Source of the DNA: Flavobacterium panici
GTDB taxonomy: Bacteria > Bacteroidota > Bacteroidia > Flavobacteriales > Flavobacteriaceae
Direction of reading: 5' to 3'
Assembly: GCF_903819335.1 (NCBI RefSeq)
Contig: NZ_CAIJDE010000044.1
Location: 1 to 64,000 of the forward strand
DNA: 64,000 nt
Of the stretch, positions 25,842-33,620 are shown piece after piece. The notes beneath the pieces are model-generated. The model ran no database searches, was not told where the DNA came from, and saw nothing but the letters and a program-made list of their open reading frames with translations. The first letter of the stretch is position 1. Every line of letters begins with the position of its first letter. The translations under genes and the position numbers were made by a program.

Positions 25842-27242
25842 CTATATTTTCTCCGCCATTTCAAGCGCTGTATTCAATGCTCTTAATTTATTATAAACTT
25901 CCTGCATTTCGCTTTCTTCATCAGAACTTGCCACGATTCCGGCTCCGGCCTGGCAATGTAACTGATGATTTTTACTGAGGAAAGTTCGGATCATAATTGC
26001 GTGATTAAAATTTCCATTAAAATCCATGAAACCAATTGCGCCTCCGTAGAAATTACGATTTGTTTTTTCGTAATCTTCAATCAATTGCATCGCTCTGTGT
26101 TTTGGTGCACCGCTTAAAGTTCCGGCTGGGAAAGTATCGGCAACAACCTGCATAGTCGTCGCTTTTTCATGTAAATGTCCGGTTACTTTAGAAACCAAGT
26201 GGATTACGTGGGAGAAAAACTGAACTTCTCTGTATTTCTCTACATTTACATCGTGACCATTTCGGCTTAAATCGTTTCTTGCCAAATCGACAAGCATTAC
26301 GTGTTCGCTGTTTTCTTTTTTATCTTCTGAAAGTTCTTTGGCTAAAAGCGCATCACGTTCGTCATTTCCAGTTCTTTTGAAAGTTCCGGCGATTGGGTGA
26401 ATTTCGGCTTTTCTGTTTTTTACAATAATTTGTGCTTCGGGCGAAGACCCAAATATTTTGAAATCTCCATAATCAAAAAAGAATAGGTAAGGAGATGGGT
26501 TGATGCTTCTTAAGGCTCTGTAAACATTAAATTCGTCACCTTTAAAACCTTGCGTAAAACGGCGTGATAAAACCAATTGAAAAACGTCTCCACGGAAACA
26601 ATGTTTTTTTGCTAAAGCAACATTGTGTTTAAATTCTTCATCGGTTAAATTAGAGAAACCTTCACCTTCTTTTGAAAATTTGTATGAAGCAATATTTCTG
26701 GATTGCAGTAATTGTTCAATTTCAGCAATGTTATTTGTTCCATCAACGCTGTGACAGAAAATATAAGCTTCGTTTTTAAAGTGATTGATGGCGATTATGT
26801 TTTGATAAACGGCATAAAAAACATCCGGAATTGAAGTTGCATTGTCTTTTTTAGCAATCGAAACTTTCTCGAAATAACGAACAGCATCGTAAGAAATGTA
26901 TCCGAATAATCCGTTATTGATGAATTTAAAATCGTTTTTCTCTGATTGAAATTTGCTTGAGAATTCCTGAATTACTTCTGGAATATTTGTTGAAGCATCA
27001 ATTTTAATTTGTTCCGAAGTTCCGTCAGGGAAAGTTTTTGAAATCGTTTCATTTTCGATTTTAATCGTTGCAATCGGGTTGCAGCAAACGTAAGAGAAAC
27101 TGTTGTCATTTCCGTGATAATCACTACTTTCTAATAATAAACTATTAGGAAATTTATCTCTTATTTTAAAATATATACTAACCGGCGTAATGGTGTCTGC
27201 CAGAATTTGTTTGTAATGTGTGTTGAGTATAAAAGGTTTCAA
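25842..27242 (-). CDS. trpE: Anthranilate synthase component I, TTG start
   Basis: This enzyme of about 466 residues converts chorismate and ammonia to anthranilate. The chorismate-binding half is complete (GDVFQLVLSRRF, SPSPYLFFFDYGDFKIFGSSPE-type segment, HPIAGTFKRTG, ENSEHVMLVDLARNDLSR, FPAGTLSGAPKHRAM, FYGGAIGF). No ATG lies upstream in frame; the sequence continues back into the attenuator hairpin. The natural start is TTG at 27242-27240, giving MKPFILNTHYKQ, the usual N-terminus of flavobacterial TrpE. Expression is probably set by the leader peptide and attenuator directly upstream. Confidence 0.93.
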   Translation of the reverse strand: MKPFILNTHYKQILADTITPVSIYFKIRDKFPNSLLLESSDYHGNDNSFSYVCCNPIATIKIENETISKTFPDGTSEQIKIDASTNIPEVIQEFSSKFQSEKNDFKFINNGLFGYISYDAVRYFEKVSIAKKDNATSIPDVFYAVYQNIIAINHFKNEAYIFCHSVDGTNNIAEIEQLLQSRNIASYKFSKEGEGFSNLTDEEFKHNVALAKKHCFRGDVFQLVLSRRFTQGFKGDEFNVYRALRSINPSPYLFFFDYGDFKIFGSSPEAQIIVKNRKAEIHPIAGTFKRTGNDERDALLAKELSEDKKENSEHVMLVDLARNDLSRNGHDVNVEKYREVQFFSHVIHLVSKVTGHLHEKATTMQVVADTFPAGTLSGAPKHRAMQLIEDYEKTNRNFYGGAIGFMDFNGNFNHAIMIRTFLSKNHQLHCQAGAGIVASSDEESEMQEVYNKLRALNTALEMAEKI

Positions 27243-27290
27243 AGTATGTTGTTTTTTAGTTTTTAATATTTTTCTGCTAAAGTTTCGACC

Positions 27291-27321
27291 AAAAAAAAGG
27301 GCTTGTCGTGATGACAAGCCC
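27291..27321 (-). terminator. trp attenuator (intrinsic terminator)
   Basis: On the minus strand GGGCTTGTC (27321-27313), loop ATCAC, GACAAGCCC (27307-27299) and then eight T residues (27298-27291) make a strong rho-independent terminator between the leader peptide and trpE. The loop and the start of the 3' arm (TCACGAC) can also pair with GTCGTGA at the leader stop codon (27368-27362), which would open this hairpin. Confidence 0.92.
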
Positions 27322-27361
27322 TTTTTGTTTATAGTTTTGAAAATACCATAGGAAGCTTAGT

Positions 27362-27418
27362 TCACGACGTTTGACGTAAATTGTTCCACCACCAAGTATT
27401 GTTCATTAATGTTTTCAT
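27362..27418 (-). CDS. trpL: trp operon leader peptide
   Basis: An 18-codon frame with ATG start reads MKTLMNNTWWWNNLRQTS and stop. Three consecutive TGG codons (27394-27386) in so short a peptide, directly upstream of a terminator and trpE, are the hallmark of ribosome-mediated attenuation. A ribosome waiting for charged tRNA-Trp at these codons leaves GTCGTGA (27368-27362) free to form the antiterminator; a ribosome that reaches the stop codon covers it, and the terminator forms. The peptide itself has no other expected role. The frame is too short to be found by ordinary gene callers. Confidence 0.92.
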   Translation of the reverse strand: MKTLMNNTWWWNNLRQTS

Positions 27419-27436
27419 TTCTTTATTTTGATGTGA

Positions 27437-27444
27437 CAAAGATA
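27437..27444 (-). promoter_or_regulatory. trp operon promoter -7 box
   Basis: TATCTTTG on the minus strand fits TAnnTTTG and lies 18 bases before the leader ATG, so the transcript would begin only about ten bases ahead of the leader peptide. A TTG at the -33 position is not evident. Confidence 0.6.
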
Positions 27445-27541
27445 TAAATGTAATTTGAATTAGAATACATAAAATTTCAAAAAAAACTTTTCTAATTTTC
27501 GAAATTTGTTAAATTTCAAATTCTAAAACCTGCTTAAGGCC

Positions 27542-28819
27542 TTAATTTCCAATCGCAATCGTATTGTTTACATTTGCTCTAAAATCTGGATTTCCTTTGA
27601 TATTTGGCATTGTAAATAACTCGCTGTTTTTGTATTTTGAGTATTCTATTCCAGAATTTGGGTTGTAATAATTTTGAATTGTGACATCAGAACTAGATGA
27701 TTCACTTGTAATTCCGCCGTTGCAATTGTTTACAATTATGTTTTTGAAACTCATTTTTGATAAGTTTTCATTTCCGTCTCCAATGTTGCTTTCTAATAAA
27801 ACAAAAGGAGAAAAACCAGAAACAATACTGTTGGTTAAACTAAAAAAAGTGTTTTCTCTAATATGAACAGATTCTCTAACCAAACCTTGATTATTTTCTT
27901 CAAGATTAACTAAAGTGATATTGGTTGCAGTGATTTTTGTCATTTTTTTACTCATATCCGTATTTTGAATCTTGTCGTACGAATCGACTTCAAAACATCT
28001 TGAACCAGAGATATCTGATGAAAAAGGATGACGAATAGCAATACTGTTGCTGATGCTGATTTGTGCGCCTTGCGTAAAATCGAAATCATCATCAGTTGTT
28101 CGGTATGAAATTAAGTTGTTCATATTTAAATCGCCGCCATAACATTCAAAAGAATCGTCATTTGAAAAACTGATCTGGATATTGCTTAATATTGTTTTTC
28201 TTCCAACTCCAGCCAATGAAAGCCCGTTAAGTTCTTTTTCAGAGCTCAATTTTCTTCCTGCAAATTCTATTCTAACATATTTTAAAATACCTGAATTATC
28301 TTCGGCATCCTGACCTCCATAATGATTTATTATTGGATCTAAAGTAAAAGGAAGTGTATGAAGTCCGCCAAGAAAATTAATTGGAGCTTTTCCCAAAATG
28401 ATTATTCCGCCCCAGTCACCCGGACGTCTGTCTGCAATTTCTTTGTTTGAAGTAAAAATGATTGGATCTGTTTCTAAACCTTCGGCTACAATTTTTGCAC
28501 CATTTGAAATAACAAGAGTTCCGCAGGTTTTGTCATCGCCTCGTATTACAGTTCCGGGTTCGATAGTTAAAGTGGCATTGTTTGTCACGTAAACAATACC
28601 TACTAATTGATATGTATTTCGTTTTACTAATCTGGTATCTTTATCAATTGTTCCTGCAATTATGTTGGTCGCTTCGCTATATTCCATTTTTGCCGGATTA
28701 AAATTGGTCCAATTGTTCATCCAGTTATTAGTACCAATTATTCCTTTTGTTTGTTGTTGAGCTTGAAGTAAAAAAGTGCTTAGAAGTGTAATTATTATAA
28801 CACGTATTTTTGTTTTCAT
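27542..28819 (-). CDS. Secreted right-handed beta-helix protein of unknown function
   Basis: This 425-residue protein has a signal peptide (MKTKIRVIIITLLSTFLLQAQ). The body has the pattern of parallel beta-helix proteins: NATLTIEPGTVIRGDDKTCGTLVISNGAKIVAEGLETDPIIFTS, then GDWGGIIILGKAPINF, YGGQDAEDNSGILKYVRIEFAG and NDDSFECYGGDLNMNNLISYRTTDDDFDF. Similar Bacteroidetes exported proteins are known but uncharacterised. No C-terminal type IX sorting domain is seen, and the protein ends shortly after the helix (NTIAIGN). It stands alone, 220 bases from the trp promoter and transcribed in the same direction, so it ends before trp transcription begins. Confidence 0.75.
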   Translation of the reverse strand: MKTKIRVIIITLLSTFLLQAQQQTKGIIGTNNWMNNWTNFNPAKMEYSEATNIIAGTIDKDTRLVKRNTYQLVGIVYVTNNATLTIEPGTVIRGDDKTCGTLVISNGAKIVAEGLETDPIIFTSNKEIADRRPGDWGGIIILGKAPINFLGGLHTLPFTLDPIINHYGGQDAEDNSGILKYVRIEFAGRKLSSEKELNGLSLAGVGRKTILSNIQISFSNDDSFECYGGDLNMNNLISYRTTDDDFDFTQGAQISISNSIAIRHPFSSDISGSRCFEVDSYDKIQNTDMSKKMTKITATNITLVNLEENNQGLVRESVHIRENTFFSLTNSIVSGFSPFVLLESNIGDGNENLSKMSFKNIIVNNCNGGITSESSSSDVTIQNYYNPNSGIEYSKYKNSELFTMPNIKGNPDFRANVNNTIAIGN

Positions 28820-29023
28820 AACTATAATTTTAATTTCTAGTTTTGGATTTTTAATTTGCTCAAAATTAGAGCCCGAATGTTAATCAATACGGGGATAGTT
28901 ATTATGAAAGCGTTATTTTATCGTTAAGAATGTTATGCTTTTGAAAAGAAATAAGGTGTTTAAGCCTTAGAAGACGTTACTTGAAAATTGTTTGCAATTA
29001 AATTTTCATTTAAAGATAATTTG

Positions 29024-29031
29024 TAACTTTG
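29024..29031 (+). promoter_or_regulatory. Promoter -7 box of the toxin-antitoxin pair
   Basis: TAACTTTG matches TAnnTTTG and lies 15 bases before the ATG at 29047, giving the pair its own promoter. Confidence 0.55.
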
Positions 29032-29046
29032 ATAAAAATAAAAGAA

Positions 29047-29283
29047 ATGGATTTAGATACTCGAAAAGTGATTTTTATTAGAGACTTTCTTAAGCTTGAA
29101 AGTGAGAAAGCTATATCTCAGTTTGAAAAATTATTAAAAAAAGAAACTAAGGCAGATTCTGAGTTAAAGCCAATGTCAATTGCTGATTTTCAAAAAAGAA
29201 TTGATAATTCTATGGATGATTCTGCAAATGGTCGTTTAACGGAATCTGATAAGTTAATTTCTGAAATTGAGAAATGGAGTTAA
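29047..29283 (+). CDS. Antitoxin component of a RelE/ParE-type pair
   Basis: This 78-residue, mostly helical protein (MDLDTRKVIFIRDFLKLESEKAISQFEKLLKKE) ends with a charged region. PMSIADFQKRIDNSMDDSANGRLTESDKLISEIEKW is typical of small antitoxins with an unstructured tail that wraps the toxin. The gene overlaps the toxin gene by ten bases. The ATG at 29047 is chosen; the earlier in-frame codon at 29029 lies on the promoter. The exact antitoxin family (similar to those annotated in Bacteroidetes beside RelE/ParE) cannot be named with certainty. Confidence 0.75.
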   Translation: MDLDTRKVIFIRDFLKLESEKAISQFEKLLKKETKADSELKPMSIADFQKRIDNSMDDSANGRLTESDKLISEIEKWS

Positions 29284-29591
29284 AGATTTATTGGACTGAT
29301 TTTGCTAAAAAAGAACTTAAGAATATTTTTGACTATTATAAAAAAGAAGCCAGCTTAAACGTTGCAAGAAAACTTGTTATAGGAATTACGAAGGAAACAA
29401 TTAAGCTACAAGGACAATCTGGAATTGGACAAAAAGAAGAACTTTTAGAAAGTTACTCAAAAGAAATCCGTTATTTGATCTTTAAAAATTATAAGATTAT
29501 TTATTGGATTAATTCTGAAAGAAATTCAATTGAAATTTTAGATATATTTGATACGAGACAAAATCCAATAAATATTAAAAGAAATAAATAA
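29274..29591 (+). CDS. RelE/ParE family toxin
   Basis: This 105-residue protein begins MELKIYWTDFAKKELKNIFDYYKKEASLNVARKLVIGI, the usual ParE/RelE start (WTDFAKKEL) and helix pair. It ends with SKEIRYLIFKNYKIIYWINSERNSIEILDIFDTRQNP, where the Arg and the strand pattern RYLIFKNYKIIYW and DIFDTRQNP are family marks. RelE members cut mRNA in the ribosome and ParE members poison gyrase; the ending DTRQNP fits the ParE-like group, but the target cannot be settled by reading. It is neutralised by the product of the overlapping upstream gene. Confidence 0.88.
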   Translation: MELKIYWTDFAKKELKNIFDYYKKEASLNVARKLVIGITKETIKLQGQSGIGQKEELLESYSKEIRYLIFKNYKIIYWINSERNSIEILDIFDTRQNPINIKRNK

Positions 29592-29596
29592 AAAAG

Positions 29597-29630
29597 AAAA
29601 ACCCCAATAGAATCAACTATTGGGGTTTTT
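29597..29630. terminator. Bidirectional terminator between the toxin gene and yceI
   Basis: AAAAACCCCAATAG (29597-29610) pairs with CTATTGGGGTTTTT (29617-29630) around a six-base loop, with A/T tracts at both ends. It serves two convergent transcripts. Confidence 0.9.
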
Positions 29631-29657
29631 CTTATATATGAATTAGTAAGTCTAAAA

Positions 29658-30224
29658 TTAGAATTTTAAAGCTACTGTTAATTCGAATTCGTCGCTGATA
29701 GTTTTGTCTCCTAAACCTTCGAAGAAACTTCCTGAACCGTATTTAATATCATATTTAGTTCTGTCAACTTTAAATGCAGTTGTAGCAGTGTTTCCGCTTA
29801 CAGTAATATCAAAAGTTACTGGTTTAGTGATTCCTTTAATAGTTAAATCAGCAGTTACTGTGTAAACGTCAGTTGATTTAGCACCAATAGTTTTGAAAAC
29901 TAATTTTGAAGTTGGGAATTTTTCAGTTCCAAAGAAATCGTCAGCTTTTAAGTGACCGTTTAATTTACCTTGGTATTCTCCAGTTAAATCTGTAGAAGTT
30001 AATGAAGTCATATCAACTGTAAAGCTTCCTCCAACTAATTTTTTCCCTTTGAAAACTACAGCACCTTCTTTAAAGTTTACTGTTCCAGAGTGCTCTCCAG
30101 TTACTTTTTTACCTACCCATTTGATAGTAGACGCTTTTACGTCGATTTTTTTAGTTTGTGCGTTTACTGAGATACCAGCTGCTGCTACGAATAATGCAAT
30201 TGCAATTGTCTTTAAATTTTTCAT
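29658..30224 (-). CDS. YceI family periplasmic protein
   Basis: This 188-residue protein has a signal peptide (MKNLKTIAIALFVAAAGISVNAQ) and a YceI lipocalin-like barrel. Visible marks are DVKASTIKWVGKKVTGEHSGTVNFKEG, GSFTVDMTSLTSTDLTGEYQGKLNGHLKADDFFGTEKFP and LTIKGITKPVTFDITV. YceI proteins bind long polyisoprenoid or amphiphilic ligands in the periplasm. It is the third gene after marR and the nitroreductase (29 bases behind the latter) and is probably controlled by the same MarR regulator. Confidence 0.92.
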   Translation of the reverse strand: MKNLKTIAIALFVAAAGISVNAQTKKIDVKASTIKWVGKKVTGEHSGTVNFKEGAVVFKGKKLVGGSFTVDMTSLTSTDLTGEYQGKLNGHLKADDFFGTEKFPTSKLVFKTIGAKSTDVYTVTADLTIKGITKPVTFDITVSGNTATTAFKVDRTKYDIKYGSGSFFEGLGDKTISDEFELTVALKF

Positions 30225-30253
30225 GTTGTAAAATTGAATTTGATTAATAATAA

Positions 30254-30886
30254 TTATATAGTGATAAATAATTCCTCGTTAGATTTTCTAACTTTTTTGA
30301 AATGCTGAGTATCATCCTCAGTATGTCTGTAACCTACAGCAGCAATTACTGTAGCACTTAAGCCAAGTTTGTCAAAACCTAAGATTTTGTTGAATTCTGC
30401 GGCATTGAAACCTTCCATAGGAGTAGCATCAATTTTTAATTCAGAAGCAGCAGCTAATAAAGTTCCTAAAGCAATATAAGTTTGTTTTGCTGTCCAAGTA
30501 TTTTTAGCATCGTCAGATAAGTTTGCAACTGTACCTTTCATCATATCGCCAAATCCAGCCAATGCATCAGCAGGAATGCCTCTTGTTTCGCTAATATTGT
30601 TGATATAACTGTCTACAGAATGTGCTCCAAGATTTACATCATTTGCAAATACAAATATTTGCGAAGCATCTGTAAGCTGTGTTTGTCCGTAAGCAGCAGC
30701 TTTTAATTGTTCTCTAATTTCCGGATTTTCTACAATAACAACTCTGTAAGGTTGTAATCCGTATGAAGAAGCACTTAATCTAACGGCTTCTTTAATAGTA
30801 TTTAAATCTGCTGAAGAAACTTTTTTAGATGCATCATATTTTTTTGTTGCATATCTCCAGTTTAAATTATCTAATAATGTACTCAT
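30254..30886 (-). CDS. NAD(P)H-dependent oxidoreductase, nitroreductase family
   Basis: This 210-residue FMN enzyme is of the NfsB/nitroreductase type. The N-terminal FMN-binding RYATKKYDASKKVS and the core AVRLSASSYGLQPYRVVIVENPEIREQL are typical, as is the dimer helix TWTAKQTYIALGTLLAAASELKIDATPMEGF. The ending GYRHTEDDTQHFKKVRKSNEELFITI is common in the NfsB group. Family enzymes reduce quinones, nitro compounds and other electrophiles with NAD(P)H. It begins four bases after the marR stop codon, which points to a redox- or electrophile-responsive operon. Confidence 0.92.
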   Translation of the reverse strand: MSTLLDNLNWRYATKKYDASKKVSSADLNTIKEAVRLSASSYGLQPYRVVIVENPEIREQLKAAAYGQTQLTDASQIFVFANDVNLGAHSVDSYINNISETRGIPADALAGFGDMMKGTVANLSDDAKNTWTAKQTYIALGTLLAAASELKIDATPMEGFNAAEFNKILGFDKLGLSATVIAAVGYRHTEDDTQHFKKVRKSNEELFITI

Positions 30887-30890
30887 AATT

Positions 30891-31352
30891 TTAATTTTGT
30901 TGGGTTCGGTATTTTTCTAATAATGTGTTTAATAATTCTAATTCTTCTTGGCTTATATTCTCGGCAAATAAACGCTCGTGTTCATCTACCTTTGGGTCTA
31001 ATTCTTTTAAAATATCTAATCCTTTCTGTGTAATCAAAACTTCAATTTTGCGTCGATTTCCTGGACAGACATTTCTTGTTACTAAATCTTTCAGTAATAA
31101 TTTATCTACTAATCGGGTTGTGTTACTCGTTTTAGCTAACATACGCTCTTGTATCACACACATATTAGCAGGTTTTCCTTTTTGTCCTCTTAATATACGT
31201 AATACATTATATTGCTCTCCGGATAAATCATACGGTTTCATTAACTCGCTGAAATGATCCTGAATCACATTTTGTGTGTACATGATATTTAGAATAACTT
31301 TTTTCGCATTATCCATCTTAACTGTACTTTTAATAACCTCTTCAATTGTCAT
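30891..31352 (-). CDS. MarR family transcriptional regulator
   Basis: This 153-residue winged-helix protein has the MarR core: QDHFSELMKPYDLSGEQYNVLRILRGQKGKPANMCVIQERMLAKTSNTTRLVDKLLLKDLVTRNVCPGNRRKIEVLITQKGLDIL. The recognition helix (SNTTRLVDKLLL) and the wing (NRRKIEVLIT) are visible. Single cysteines in the DNA-binding region (MCVIQ, NVCPGN) could allow redox control, which is inference. It leads the operon with the nitroreductase and yceI and most likely binds the twin palindromes in its own promoter. Confidence 0.92.
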   Translation of the reverse strand: MTIEEVIKSTVKMDNAKKVILNIMYTQNVIQDHFSELMKPYDLSGEQYNVLRILRGQKGKPANMCVIQERMLAKTSNTTRLVDKLLLKDLVTRNVCPGNRRKIEVLITQKGLDILKELDPKVDEHERLFAENISQEELELLNTLLEKYRTQQN

Positions 31353-31367
31353 AGTCGTAAGTGTATA

Positions 31368-31411
31368 ATTTGTATATACAAATGTAGAAGTTTTAATAGT
31401 TGTATATACAA
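31368..31411. promoter_or_regulatory. Twin MarR-type operators overlapping the marR promoter
   Basis: ATTTGTATATACAAAT (31368-31383) is a perfect 16-base palindrome. TTGTATATACAA (31400-31411) repeats its core 30 bases further up, about three helical turns. The minus-strand -7 box TACATTTG (31379-31386) lies between and overlaps the first palindrome. The position fits autorepression by the adjacent MarR protein. Confidence 0.8.
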
Positions 31412-31580
31412 ATGTCGTGTTAATTTTTTGTTAATTCAAAATGACATCAATTTTGAACGGAAAAAGTTAGAATAAAAATAGTTTATTTTTTAGTTTTAAA
31501 ATATTGACTTTTAAATAGTTAACTAAAAATTAAACTTGTCCTTATAAATTCTATAAAAGTTATCGAATTTAAAAAAAGAT

Positions 31581-33158
31581 TTATTGAAATTCGGACAAAA
31601 GAAAGCCCTTTGTAGTTTTTTTGAAATTTAAAACTTCGTTATTTATCCAGTTTTCGTCATGTCCAAGTTCTTTAGCAAGAAGTTTTGCTACTTTTTCTGA
31701 AGATTGAATGGCTGCTCTTGCATCTAAAAACAATAAACGAACACGTCTGGCTAAAATATCATCAACAGTTCTTGCCATTTCATATCGAATCGCCCAAAGT
31801 ACTTCTGCCATAGTAAATTCGTGATCAGGATGTACTTTTTCGTTTAATTCAGGATTATTTTGTTGTAATTCGATTATACTAGGAATATCAGAACCATAGA
31901 TATACAAATGATTTTCTCTGTCTAAAGTCGTCGTAGTTTTATTTCCATGAATGGGAAGATGTTCTGTAACACACAGTTTTTTAGGAAGCTTACCAATAGT
32001 AATCGCTTTGTTTATAATATCTTCAGCAATTTTTCTGTACGTTGTCCATTTTCCTCCCGTAATTGTTATTAAACCAGTTTCTGACACAATAATTTTATGG
32101 CTTCTCGAAACTTCTTTGGTTTTTTTGCCTTCTTCTTCGGGCGCTGCCAAAGGACGTAAACCTGCAAAAACAGATAAAACATCTGCTCTGGTAGGTTTTT
32201 TTGCTAAAAAGTGCTGGGCTGTTTCTAGCACAAATTTGATTTCGCTTTCTAAAGCAACAGGTTCTAAACTTTGTTTTTTAATTAAAGTATCGGTTGTGCC
32301 TACTACAATTCGGTTATGCCACGGCACAGCAAATAAAACTCGTCCGTCACTTGTTTTCGGAATCATTAAAGCATGATCGCCCGGTAAAAAAGATTTATCA
32401 AACACAAGATGAATCCCCTGACTTGGAACGATATATTTTTTATAAACAGTATCGTTTAGTTTCATTATGGCATTTGTAAATACTCCGGTAGCATTTATAA
32501 TTGCAGCGCCTTTTAAGTTGTATGTATCTCCAGTTTCCTGATCTTCTGCTTCAACACCAATAACTTGGTTTTTATCGTCTTTTATTAAATTTACAACTTT
32601 TGTATAGTTTAAAATACAAGCTCCTTTTTCTACAGCAGTTTGAGCGATATTAATGGCTAAACGCGAATCATCAAATTGTCCGTCATGATAAATAACGCCA
32701 TTTAGCAAACCAGCTTCTTCTACGTTAGGAAGCATTTCGATTGTTTTTTTCTTAGAAATATATTTTGAACGGCCTAAACTTAAACGTCCGGCCAATAAAT
32801 CATAAACAGTTAATCCAATAGTATATATGAAAGTGCTCCACCAATTGTAATTTGGAATTACAAAAGATTGGTTTTTGACTAAGTGCCCCGCATTTTTAGC
32901 TATTAAACCTCTTTCTTTCAGCGCTTCAATCACCAAGTGAATATTTCCTTGTTCCAGATAACGTACGCCGCCATGAATTAGTTTAGTGCTTCTGCTCGAA
33001 GTTCCTTTTGCAAAATCAACCGCTTCGAGTAAAATTGTTTTGTATCCTCTGCTTGCGGCATCAAGAGCAGTTCCTAAACCGCTGGCTCCACCTCCAATTA
33101 CAATTACATCCCATTTTTCAGTGTTCTTTAATATCAATAGCTGTTCTGAACGGTTCAT
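31581..33158 (-). CDS. glpD: Glycerol-3-phosphate dehydrogenase/oxidase (FAD)
   Basis: This 525-residue flavoprotein oxidises sn-glycerol 3-phosphate to dihydroxyacetone phosphate and passes electrons to the quinone pool. The FAD-binding motif is DVIVIGGGASGLGTALDAASRGYKTILLE (near residue 18), followed by RSTKLIHGGVRYLEQGNI (family signature), VPSQGIHLVFDKSF and ITGGKWTTYRKIAEDI. The C-terminal DAO_C domain contains ALWAIRYEMARTVDDILARRVRLLFLDA-type sequence. No glpK or glpF lies beside it; GlpR-type regulation is possible from elsewhere. It is membrane-associated without helices. Confidence 0.95.
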   Translation of the reverse strand: MNRSEQLLILKNTEKWDVIVIGGGASGLGTALDAASRGYKTILLEAVDFAKGTSSRSTKLIHGGVRYLEQGNIHLVIEALKERGLIAKNAGHLVKNQSFVIPNYNWWSTFIYTIGLTVYDLLAGRLSLGRSKYISKKKTIEMLPNVEEAGLLNGVIYHDGQFDDSRLAINIAQTAVEKGACILNYTKVVNLIKDDKNQVIGVEAEDQETGDTYNLKGAAIINATGVFTNAIMKLNDTVYKKYIVPSQGIHLVFDKSFLPGDHALMIPKTSDGRVLFAVPWHNRIVVGTTDTLIKKQSLEPVALESEIKFVLETAQHFLAKKPTRADVLSVFAGLRPLAAPEEEGKKTKEVSRSHKIIVSETGLITITGGKWTTYRKIAEDIINKAITIGKLPKKLCVTEHLPIHGNKTTTTLDRENHLYIYGSDIPSIIELQQNNPELNEKVHPDHEFTMAEVLWAIRYEMARTVDDILARRVRLLFLDARAAIQSSEKVAKLLAKELGHDENWINNEVLNFKKTTKGFLLSEFQ

Positions 33159-33194
33159 ATATTAGGTTCTATTTTTGGGATTCATTGTTTAAAG

Positions 33195-33202
33195 CAAACT
33201 TA
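33195..33202 (-). promoter_or_regulatory. Candidate promoter -7 box of glpD
   Basis: TAAGTTTG on the minus strand matches TAnnTTTG and lies 36 bases before the glpD ATG. No TTG is seen at the -33 spacing. Confidence 0.45.
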
Positions 33203-33298
33203 GCGAAACGAAATTAGATTTAGATGAAGAAATATCTTAAGTTGTTAAAGTTTGTTTCAAGTTTCAGGTTTCAAGTTGATTGACTAGACTTCAAAAAT

Positions 33299-33331
33299 AA
33301 ACCCGACAGGTTTTTAAAACCTGTCGGGTTT
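33299..33331. terminator. Palindrome with T-rich loop, possible terminator
   Basis: AAACCCGACAGGTTTT (33299-33314) pairs with AAAACCTGTCGGGTTT (33316-33331). It is a strong GC-centred stem with A/T ends, in the gap upstream of glpD and downstream of the minus-strand yeeE genes. It could end the sulfur operon transcript, or be one of the repeat elements. Confidence 0.55.
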
Positions 33332-33378
33332 GATGTAAATTATATTTTCGTTTAAGTTAGTCTAAAGACAATTTTAAT

Positions 33379-33551
33379 ATTCCGCTAGGAATATTTCGTT
33401 GGTAGAAAAAAATAGAATTGTTTTGAATTCGTGTCCTGTAAGGACACCTGTTTCACCAAAATAAAACATTTGCCTCGTTAATCAAACGTTCCTAAGGAAC
33501 GTCTAACCGCAGCTCAAATTTAATTCTACCAACCAGACATTCCTACGGAAT
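33379..33551. repeat. Compound element of four mini-hairpins, copy 1 (gene-free gap 33159-33620)
   Basis: Four short hairpins lie within 173 bases: ATTCCGCTAGGAAT (33379-33392), TGTCCTGTAAGGACA (33432-33446), GTTCCTAAGGAAC (33488-33500) and ATTCCTACGGAAT (33539-33551). Inside the outer two are inverted copies TTGGTAGAA...AGAATT (33399-33419) and AATTCTACCAA (33522-33532). The same design is found at 42166-42309. TTTCAAGTTT repeats flank the gap. No gene is present. Confidence 0.85.
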
Positions 33552-33620
33552 GAATAGGGCTTATTTCTTTTAAGTTTCGTTAAGTAACTTGAAACATTAA
33601 ACTTGAAACCTGAAACAAAT

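Noticed and set aside
25682..25978. Short open frames on both strands downstream of trpE
   Set aside because: They run across the GGTTGAAACC hairpins and the end of trpE in other frames; no plausible product.
29047..29591. Integron- or prophage-linked toxin-antitoxin cassette
   Set aside because: No integrase, attachment site or cassette recombination site is seen; the pair has its own promoter and terminator between ordinary genes.
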